From NCBI GenBank assembly GCA_949101405.1, contig CARYFM010000019.1:1-12118 (forward strand): 12,118 bases of DNA, read 5' to 3'. Every line of letters begins with the position of its first letter. The first letter of the stretch is position 1. The translations under genes and the position numbers were made by a program. The notes beneath the pieces were generated by a model. The model was given only the letters and a program-made list of their open reading frames with translations, did not search any database and had not been told where the DNA came from. This DNA comes from an uncultured Candidatus Saccharibacteria bacterium (GTDB lineage Bacteria; Patescibacteriota; Saccharimonadia; Saccharimonadales; Saccharimonadaceae). This document shows, piece by piece, positions 6,780 to 12,118 of the stretch.

Positions 6780-6948
6780 CTAAACCTCATCAAGGCTTTC
6801 AAACACATAGTTCCCTGCTCCATCCAACCTAAATGTCTATTTAAAACTGCCTATAAACTGTGCATAATCCGACAACTTGACTACAGTAATCTTTTCTCTC
6901 CACCCATCACCAATAAATCAGCCTTTGCTTCTGCTTTTTGACAAAGCA
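6780..6948 (-). pseudogene. Decayed small ORF after the VirD4-like gene
   Basis: Immediately after the ATPase stop codon, an ATG overlaps it as TAATG and opens a frame giving QKAEAKADLLVMGGE. After the run of A in GAGAAAAGATT the protein-like reading continues in another frame as KITVVKLSDYAQFIGSFK. It then meets a TAG (complement of 6837-6839) and goes on as TFRLDGAGNYVFESLDEV to a final TAG at 6780-6782. One frameshift and one nonsense change would restore a protein of about 50 residues. I do not recognise the family. The overlap suggests a former third gene of the ATPase operon, but the segment is short and could be chance. Confidence 0.28.
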
Positions 6949-9642
6949 TTATCTTTTAACCTTGAACACTGCTTCATCTGCTTGTGCTTTGACACCCGCA
7001 GAACCAGTCTCACTATCCGCTCCTGGCGCTGCACTCAACACCTCAGTTTCCCGCTCGTCTACCATTTCTGGTACCGCTTCTGCTCTAGCTGTTGCTATCT
7101 CTGCTCGTTTCTTGCGCCAATTATCCAAAAAACTACCAGATTCCGATTTACTATTAGTACTCTCTGGAGCACTCACAGCACTTTTGGACTTTTCCGCCGT
7201 CCTCCAACGTTCCTGAATCTCATGTTCCACCTCAGCTCGAGTACGACCAAACTTCGTCGCCAAAAATACCTTCATCATCTCCATCAACTCCGGATTTGCC
7301 TCACCCATTGGTGGCAATAATTTCATCGTAAAAGGCGCACTTGGAATGTTATACATCATTACCGTCGCAATCGCCTGATAGTTCCCTTGCTTATGTAAAT
7401 CTTCCGCATTAAATACCGGAGCAAACGCTTTTTCCATCAATTCTGCATCCGTCACACCAAGACGTCCCGACATAATCGTACCCACATTACCCAAAATTCC
7501 CTCACGAATCTTATCTGTTAATTGTGTCATGAACTGGTTCGCCAGGAACAAGTTCAATCGGTATTTCCGAGCCTCGGAAAGAATACTCTCGAAGCTCTCT
7601 GTGGCAAAGTTTTGAAACTCATCCACAAACAAACAAAAATCTTTCCGCTCGTCTTCGGGTATGTCTGCCCGGCTCATTGCTGCCTGCTGGAATTTCATCA
7701 CCAAAATCATACCAAGTAATTGCGAATTTATATCTCCTAGACGCCCTTTTGACAAATTCACCAAAAAGATTTTCTTGCTATCCATAATTTCACGAATATT
7801 GAAACCGCTCTTACGCTGCCCCAAAATATTACGCATGATAGTATTACTCAGGAATGGTCCCCACTTGGACGAGAACCAGGTAATCACCTCGCCAGCATCA
7901 TTACTCTTCTGGGAAGCTGGAAACTCCTTAGTCCAATAATCATACACCGATTTATCTGTCACATATTGCAACTTCTCTTTTACGAATGTTGGATCGGTAA
8001 AACATTGCGGTATATCAATGAACGTAGCGCCATTTGGGTCACTCATTAAAAGTAATGCTGCATTCCGGAACATATGTTGCCCACGCGGCCCAAAAAACCC
8101 CTGATTATTTGGGTCAAACAAGCTCTGCAGCATATTAATCCCCTCTTGAACAATGAAGTCCTTCTGATCAGGCGAAGTAAACTCAAACATATTCATCCCA
8201 ATCGGATGTTCAATATCCGCTGGATCAAAATATACGATATCATCAATCCGATCTTCTGGCACCTTAGAAAGCAAAAGTTCCACTGCATCACCATGTGGAT
8301 CAATAAATGCAAAGCCTCGACCCTCCACCATATCCTGATAAGCCACATTTGTTAGCAAAACCGACTTACCCATACCAGTCGAACCAATCACATAGGTATG
8401 GCGACGGCGATCGTTCTCTGAAAGTCGAATTTCTTTTTGCACCCCGCGAAACTCGTTCACCCCCAAAAGCACACCATCTGCCACTAACTTCGCTGGACCA
8501 TCCACTTGTTTGGTGGCCTGTCGCTCCACCTGTGAAGTCGGGATCGCATTCTGTGCTGGCAAATGAAACAGCGATGCTAGTTCTACACTATTCAATATAT
8601 TACTATCTGCACCTTGCGGGAACATCCGAAAAATATAATCCACAGTCAACTTGCGCGCATCTTTTAGCATATCATAGCGAAAACCGTTAAAATTCTGCGA
8701 ATCAAACTGCGCAAACGCTGCTACCACACCGCCAAGCATGGCCTCAGACCGTTCTTTAGTCCTAGAACTCGCCACAATTCGTATCAACGTTTCAAAACCA
8801 GGATATTTAGTTTTATTCTCAATTGCTGCAATCTCTTCTTGTTGCAAATTCGTGAGCGGGTCTCTCTCGTATTTTTCGTGTTCATCTGGTGGTCGCCAAA
8901 ACGCCTGAACAAAATCTTTAATCAAAAGCGCAATCCCACCAATCGCCCTTTTGCCAGTTTCAAACACTTTTTTGCCACTTTTTATATTTTGTACCCACTC
9001 CTCCGATTTTTTTGTCCAACCACCATCAGTCGGCCTTAGTAAAATTTGTACAGCTATTCCCTCACCCGCCTTTGTTACTGACATGGCATTCAAAATCCCC
9101 AAGCTTGCATCTCGCTGGCTATCTTCATAAGTACTAATTGGATACACAAACTCTTTTTTCAGGCTCATTTCCCCACCTGCAACTTGATCCGTTGTTACAT
9201 CCTTAGAAAAGATACTGTCTGGCTCAATTTCCTCTAACCGCGCTGACGGGTATGCTGAAATCACTGCCTGCTTCACAGTTTCAGTCAACACCGCCGGTAC
9301 TACTGCATAATATTTAATAAAGCCTTCTGCTGCTATAATTTCAAAAGCCAAATGCCTCTGCCCAAAAACACGACTTTTTAAGCCTTTTGTTACGGTTGAA
9401 GCAATTATCGAGTACATCACCTGAGCTTGCGAAAGCGCTTCATTCGTTACGTCACGCTCATCACGCCCTCCACCCTGAATATCATCCGTCGATGGCGGCA
9501 AATGAATCAACATCGGGATCATTTTTAACCCTCGCTCATAGTTCTTCGCTCGCCGCTGCCGACCTAACCGCCAAGCCCAAACCACGCCGATCAACACCCC
9601 CACCATCAGCACAATAATAATATATATTACCCAACTCGGCAT
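6949..9642 (-). CDS. VirD4/TraG-like type IV secretion ATPase (coupling-protein family)
   Basis: The 897-residue product has one N-terminal transmembrane helix (about 5-24), an ~380-residue membrane-proximal domain, then a P-loop ATPase of the VirD4/TraD/HerA type. Walker A is GSTGMGKS at 420-427 and Walker B is CLFVDEFQNF at 670-679 (Asp674-Glu675). FIDPHGD at 447-452 and LANQF at 700-704 are also typical of these motors. The last ~80 residues are charged and low in complexity. Proteins of this build dock DNA or protein substrates at type IV secretion or conjugation channels and would sit at the inner face of the membrane. Similar single ATPases are widespread in Saccharibacteria (recalled knowledge). 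The start ATG touches the stop of the upstream gene (TAAATG) and has AGGGG 9 bp before it, so the two are translationally linked. No relaxase or other Vir genes are in the window, so the substrate is unknown. Confidence 0.85.
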   Translation of the reverse strand: MPSWVIYIIIVLMVGVLIGVVWAWRLGRQRRAKNYERGLKMIPMLIHLPPSTDDIQGGGRDERDVTNEALSQAQVMYSIIASTVTKGLKSRVFGQRHLAFEIIAAEGFIKYYAVVPAVLTETVKQAVISAYPSARLEEIEPDSIFSKDVTTDQVAGGEMSLKKEFVYPISTYEDSQRDASLGILNAMSVTKAGEGIAVQILLRPTDGGWTKKSEEWVQNIKSGKKVFETGKRAIGGIALLIKDFVQAFWRPPDEHEKYERDPLTNLQQEEIAAIENKTKYPGFETLIRIVASSRTKERSEAMLGGVVAAFAQFDSQNFNGFRYDMLKDARKLTVDYIFRMFPQGADSNILNSVELASLFHLPAQNAIPTSQVERQATKQVDGPAKLVADGVLLGVNEFRGVQKEIRLSENDRRRHTYVIGSTGMGKSVLLTNVAYQDMVEGRGFAFIDPHGDAVELLLSKVPEDRIDDIVYFDPADIEHPIGMNMFEFTSPDQKDFIVQEGINMLQSLFDPNNQGFFGPRGQHMFRNAALLLMSDPNGATFIDIPQCFTDPTFVKEKLQYVTDKSVYDYWTKEFPASQKSNDAGEVITWFSSKWGPFLSNTIMRNILGQRKSGFNIREIMDSKKIFLVNLSKGRLGDINSQLLGMILVMKFQQAAMSRADIPEDERKDFCLFVDEFQNFATESFESILSEARKYRLNLFLANQFMTQLTDKIREGILGNVGTIMSGRLGVTDAELMEKAFAPVFNAEDLHKQGNYQAIATVMMYNIPSAPFTMKLLPPMGEANPELMEMMKVFLATKFGRTRAEVEHEIQERWRTAEKSKSAVSAPESTNSKSESGSFLDNWRKKRAEIATARAEAVPEMVDERETEVLSAAPGADSETGSAGVKAQADEAVFKVKR

Positions 9643-10254
9643 TTAGCCATTCCCCTTGCCAATCGGATGTGGCACTTCAAAACTCTCCAACATCACATTA
9701 CCGATTTTTCTATAGGCTTGCTGTAGTTCAAAAGGAGAAAAATGCCCATGATTAATAATTTTATCCACCTCGGCAATCGCACTTTGGGCAATCTTCTCTT
9801 GGCTACTGGTTGCAATCTTTGCCTCAAAATCCCGCTTCGGGTCATCTTCATTGCGTAAATTTTCTTTTGCATCAGCCAACCGCTCCTGTACCTGTAACTC
9901 ACTCTCCACCCCTACATAATCCGTAGGATTTGACAGCTCATCTTCGTCACGTAAAATCTCTTGCTTTACCTCACCCCCTAGGCTCTGCAAATTTTCTGAA
10001 TCACGAACCACACCAAAACTGCCATTCTCTTTGCCAAGTTCAACCTGAGCCTTACCACCTTCCAGCACCTTCCAGCCCATTCGTTCAGCCTGTACGTGTG
10101 ACACTGTTGGCGTCTGCCTCACTTGCGACATCGTTTCAGTCAAACCCTGTTCCTCAGCTCCTGCTGCCAAAGCCAAATCAGTCTCACGATTTATTTCGTC
10201 CGTCAACTCTTTTGCGCTTACTCTTAGCGTATTTTGCGTTCGACCATTATCCAT
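9643..10254 (-). CDS. Hypothetical acidic protein upstream of the VirD4-like ATPase
   Basis: The 203-residue product is soluble, acidic and rich in Glu, Gln and Ala, with predicted helices and no signal peptide or membrane segment. I recognise no family. The C-terminal part (about 155-195, EVDKIINHGHFSPFELQQAYR) looks like a compact helical module, while 1-150 may be largely extended or coiled. It is the first gene of a two-gene operon: its TAA abuts the ATG of the ATPase, so it is probably an accessory factor of that motor. There is no Shine-Dalgarno sequence. Instead a TGTTAAAAT extended -10 element ends 6 bp before the ATG at 10254, so the mRNA is predicted to be leaderless. Confidence 0.8.
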   Translation of the reverse strand: MDNGRTQNTLRVSAKELTDEINRETDLALAAGAEEQGLTETMSQVRQTPTVSHVQAERMGWKVLEGGKAQVELGKENGSFGVVRDSENLQSLGGEVKQEILRDEDELSNPTDYVGVESELQVQERLADAKENLRNEDDPKRDFEAKIATSSQEKIAQSAIAEVDKIINHGHFSPFELQQAYRKIGNVMLESFEVPHPIGKGNG

Positions 10255-10260
10255 AAGCTT

Positions 10261-10269
10261 ATTTTAACA
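10261..10269 (-). promoter_or_regulatory. Extended -10 promoter placing transcription start at the ATG
   Basis: Minus-strand TGTTAAAAT ends 6 bp before the start codon at 10254, so transcription should begin at or next to the A of ATG. A weak -35 (TGAACA, complement of 10284-10289) is 17 bp upstream. The geometry is identical to that at 10667-10675. Confidence 0.55.
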
Positions 10270-10312
10270 TAATTAGCCTGTTTTGTTCACAATTTTTAAT
10301 CATAAACATCAA

Positions 10313-10660
10313 TTATGCCAAGCGCTTGCTCACCAAAAAACACCCTAACAATACAAATAGTACCGTTAGAGCAATCGTCAAAAGACTAATCGAACCCAAA
10401 GATTGGGCTAACATCAACATAATTGGACCAAAAGCCAATACAACACCATACAAATAGCTTTTACGCCCCATTTGCTTGCCCAACAACCTAGTAAATATCC
10501 GCACTATCCCCACAGACAGACCAAACATAAGTACATAAAATGTTGTAAAAAAGACTAAAACTCCGAGAGGACCAATCCCTGTCGGAGTCGTGAAATTCAG
10601 CATTACCAACAAAATCACCGCTGCTAGCAGACTAAGTACTGGAATTAGATGTTTTGGCAT
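10313..10660 (-). CDS. Small four-helix integral membrane protein, unknown function
   Basis: The 115-residue product is almost entirely hydrophobic. It has predicted membrane spans at about 4-22, 32-55, 70-88 and 91-110 and a basic loop (RLLGKQMGRK) after the second span, which by the positive-inside rule would be cytoplasmic. I recognise no family. An ATG nine codons upstream (10687) is in frame, but it lies upstream of the TGGTATAAT promoter element and has no ribosome binding site. The ATG at 10660, six bases after the -10 box, is therefore preferred and predicts a leaderless mRNA. It lies 58 bp upstream of the acidic-protein gene, which has its own promoter. Confidence 0.72.
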   Translation of the reverse strand: MPKHLIPVLSLLAAVILLVMLNFTTPTGIGPLGVLVFFTTFYVLMFGLSVGIVRIFTRLLGKQMGRKSYLYGVVLAFGPIMLMLAQSLGSISLLTIALTVLFVLLGCFLVSKRLA

Positions 10661-10666
10661 AACCAT

Positions 10667-10675
10667 ATTATACCA
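10667..10675 (-). promoter_or_regulatory. Consensus extended -10 (TGGTATAAT) of the membrane-protein gene
   Basis: A perfect TGnTATAAT on the minus strand ends 6 bp before the chosen ATG at 10660. No good -35 is seen at 16-18 bp, which an extended -10 can tolerate. It supports leaderless transcription and the start codon choice. Confidence 0.6.
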
Positions 10676-10829
10676 TAGCTTCGCCATGGCTACATAACTA
10701 CGTCAATTCAGAAAAAATAATAACTGACATTCCGCCTAAACCCCTGGCTATACCACAGAACCCCTCTTTCTGTAAACCCCCAACACCTCTGTAAACAAGA
10801 AATCTGGTGAGAATGGGTGAGTTATCTGG

Positions 10830-11507
10830 CGTAAAAAATACTATTACTTTGGGCCACAACTCGCCCCATCCTCATTATTTTGACCGCTCCACTAGTAGTG
10901 GGGCATAGTCCTAATTGGCTTGTATTTCTGTTAATTTTAATTGTGTCAATGTACAAACAGATAATATTTACCAATGCGCTTGCAAGTGTTCCCTCGAAAT
11001 TCCCTCTTATCATCGACTTCTATACTACTATGACATATTTCCATCGCTATATCGGGGTACTTCTCACGGGCGTACCAAAGGTAATCTACAAAGCTACAGC
11101 TAAAATCGGCCAGTCAAAGATGCTCTGTTACCCCCTAGGAGCCTCAAGGCTACCCTAATGGTAGTCTTTCGGTTCCATCGGGGCGATCGTGAGTGATAAT
11201 CCCTGACAAGTCAGCTAACAGAAGTGTTCCAGAAGGACGACCTCTAAACTAACCCATCATTCCTGTAGATTTGTACAGTAGGATGGTAACGATCACCCCA
11301 GTGAAGTCAACGGGGGTTAACCCATCTCCTTCCCAGGTGGCTTGCTGTTTTCTTTTGAAAACTCACCTATGGTGATTCCGCAAGCTTTAGGTAATTCCTA
11401 AGAGTGTAATTTATGGCTAGAAATTACCTTTTCGCTTGTGGAATTCGCTTGCTCAGAATATGTTAAATTGCTTTTTTGTAGTTCATGTTTGTGTTCTGTT
11501 TTGAACT
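10830..11507 (-). ncRNA. Candidate long structured non-coding RNA, family unknown
   Basis: No convincing protein is encoded on either strand, but perfect helices follow one another. They include GTAATTT/AAATTAC (11406-11412, 11421-11427), TTAGG/CCTAA (11387-11391, 11397-11401) and a compact three-way junction. The junction is closed by GCTTGC/GCAAGC (11340-11345, 11380-11385) and holds GTTTTC/GAAAAC and TCACC/GGTGA hairpins. Others are GATGG/CCATC enclosing CCCC/GGGG (11282-11326), CTGTA/TACAG (11263-11278), CTGA/TCAG (11203-11214), CTACC/GGTAG (11150-11164) and GCCCCA/TGGGGC (10863-10904). A strong minus-strand promoter at 11514-11542 sets the likely 5' end near 11507. The 3' end is uncertain; a GGGC/GCCC hairpin (10851-10866) with a T-run near 10832-10837 is one option. 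RNase P, tmRNA and group I intron signatures were looked for and not found. Confidence 0.4.
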
Positions 11508-11513
11508 ATCTTC

Positions 11514-11542
11514 ATCATAGCACGCTTATGCTAATATTTCAA
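11514..11542 (-). promoter_or_regulatory. Strong extended -10 promoter reading into the structured region
   Basis: Minus-strand TTGAAA (complement of 11537-11542), a 17-bp spacer and TATGAT (complement of 11514-11519) preceded by TGC. It is nearly the same as the promoter at 5681-5709, sharing TGCTATGAT followed by a purine-rich start. Confidence 0.7.
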
Positions 11543-11558
11543 TAGTTTTGCCAAAAAT

Positions 11559-11639
11559 TATGTTGTATTTATTACAACATACACCAATTTTAATCTGTTT
11601 TTATTTGTATTTTATATGTTGTTAATTAAACAACATATA
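11559..11639. repeat. Two related AT-rich inverted repeats upstream of cassette D
   Basis: TATGTTGT (11559-11566) pairs with ACAACATA (11574-11581), and TATATGTTGTT (11613-11623) pairs with AACAACATATA (11629-11639). Both are perfect and share the half-site ATGTTGT. They could be a double operator or recombination-associated sites; they start about 17 bp beyond the -35 of the leftward promoter. Confidence 0.6.
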
Positions 11640-11659
11640 TGCATAATAAAAACTTTTAG

Positions 11660-11941
11660 CTATCTATTATCGCCGATGGCGTAAACTACAACATTGCAGC
11701 TGCTCCTCTTTACTTCGTGCGCAGCGGGTACCTCGCTCCGAACGATGGTAAGTCTTGGCACGCTGGCCAGAACGGCGACTTGTGGGCATCACGTGGAGCT
11801 TCCACACGCTATGATGGCGTGACTACTCCTAATGCGTACAGCCTCGCCTTTAATGTCACTGGTGTGTACCCGTCGAATGGCCCGACTGACCGCTTCTACG
11901 GTTTCTCCCTCCGCTGCCTGAGTACTGTATTAGGGATGTGA
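11660..11941 (+). pseudogene. FISUMP C-terminal cassette D
   Basis: The open frame runs from after a TAG (11657-11659) to the TGA in the 40-bp box. It keeps 19 codons of FISUMP-like sequence (ADGVNYNIAAAPLYF) before VRSG. The 12-bp start box is at 11717-11728, followed by HAGQNGDLWASR, NAYSLAF, GVYPSNGP, DRFYGFSLRC and LSTVLGM. The upstream part is longer than in A and C, and with cassette B it shares 20 identical bases across the start box. There is no signal peptide, ATG or ribosome binding site, so expression is unlikely unless it is recombined into a complete gene. It ends 90 bp from the 3' end of the convergent tRNA-Ser gene. Confidence 0.75.
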
Positions 11942-11946
11942 GGAGA
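11907..11946 (+). repeat. Invariant 40-bp 3' box of cassette D
   Basis: Identical to 6187-6226 (complement) and 6678-6717. Beyond it, AATTTCC/GGAAATT (11967-11973, 11977-11983) forms a further perfect inverted repeat. Confidence 0.9.
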
Positions 11947-11993
11947 GGTATGATGAGCAATATATTAATTTCCACTGGAAATTACTCCCAAAA

Positions 11994-12023
11994 CAAAAAA
12001 ATAAGCGAGAAAACTCACTTATT
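11994..12023 (-). terminator. Intrinsic terminator of the tRNA-Ser gene
   Basis: Arms 12000-12009 and 12014-12023 pair over 10 bp on the minus strand (one G-U pair) around a UUUU loop. They are followed by a T-run (complement of 11995-11999). It starts 8 bp after the tRNA 3' end. Confidence 0.82.
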
Positions 12024-12030
12024 ATCTTTG

Positions 12031-12118
12031 TGGCGGAAGCGAGAGGATTCGAACCTCCGAGACATTGCTGCCCACACGATTTCGAGTCGTGCGCCTTCAA
12101 CCACTCGGCCACGCTTCC
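12031..12118 (-). tRNA. tRNA-Ser (anticodon CGA)
   Basis: The minus strand from 12118 folds as a class II tRNA. The acceptor stem is GGAAGCG/CGCTTCC with discriminator G, as is usual for serine. The D arm contains GGCCGAGTGG. The anticodon stem CACGA/TCGTG encloses the loop CTCGAAA with anticodon CGA, reading UCG. A long variable arm and the T arm with GGTTCGAATCC follow. The 3' CCA is encoded (complement of 12031-12033). The acceptor's first base is the last base of the window, so the gene is complete but its promoter is outside. Confidence 0.96.

Noticed and set aside
10880..11158. Plus-strand 92-codon ORF with hydrophobic N-terminus
   Set aside because: No ribosome binding site, no recognisable family, and it overlaps the folded region behind a minus-strand promoter; codon pattern looks random.
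10830..11507. RNase P RNA, tmRNA or group I intron as identity of the structured region
   Set aside because: No GAGGAAAGUC or ACAGAA/GGCUUA pair, no tRNA-like end with TTCGA, and no matching P7 R/S elements on either strand.
11941..12030. Integrative element attachment site at tRNA-Ser
   Set aside because: No repeat of the tRNA 3' end and no integrase are visible; the tRNA has its own terminator before the cassette.

Overview
The window looks like a chromosomal segment of a Patescibacteria/CPR bacterium, most likely Saccharibacteria (TM7). This is an inference from three things: FISUMP-type (Fibrobacter succinogenes major paralogous) domain fragments, a large VirD4/TraG-like ATPase preceded by a small acidic unknown protein, and promoters placed so that the mRNA would begin at the start codon. 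TAA and TGA behave as stops, so the standard bacterial code fits. Genes with a confident function are all on the minus strand.

Layout from left to right: (1) positions 1-70 hold a partial FISUMP fragment entering from the left, followed by an AT-rich inverted repeat. (2) Positions 259-4980 are a gyrB-gyrA operon read leftwards, with a good promoter upstream of gyrB and a strong intrinsic terminator after gyrA. (3) Positions 5021-5710 hold an orphan RelB/DinJ-like antitoxin gene, an AT-rich array of palindromic operator-like repeats, and a promoter followed by a possible ~80-nt RNA. (4) Positions 5930-6717 contain three truncated FISUMP C-terminal cassettes in both orientations (A+, B-, C+). 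(5) Positions 6780-10254 hold a decayed ORF remnant, the VirD4-like ATPase and its acidic partner gene. (6) Positions 10313-10660 encode a small four-helix membrane protein. (7) Positions ~10830-11542 lack a convincing protein gene but contain many perfect hairpins and a strong outward promoter, which suggests a long structured non-coding RNA of unknown family. (8) Positions 11660-11952 hold a fourth FISUMP cassette (D+), followed by the terminator and gene of tRNA-Ser(CGA) at the right edge.

The most interesting element is the set of promoterless FISUMP C-terminal cassettes. All four start with the same 12-bp box (GTGCGCAGCGGG). Three end with the same 40-bp box that spans the stop codon, while the interiors vary. 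At seven aligned codons cassette A has AAC where copies C and D have mostly NNC codons, a pattern like adenine-targeted mutagenesis by a diversity-generating retroelement. The copies may be silent donor cassettes or variable/template repeats of a surface-protein diversification system whose recombinase or reverse transcriptase is not in this window.

The gyrase operon, the ATPase operon and the tRNA are ordinary core genes. The accessory material (antitoxin, cassettes, AT-rich inverted repeats) sits in the gaps between them.
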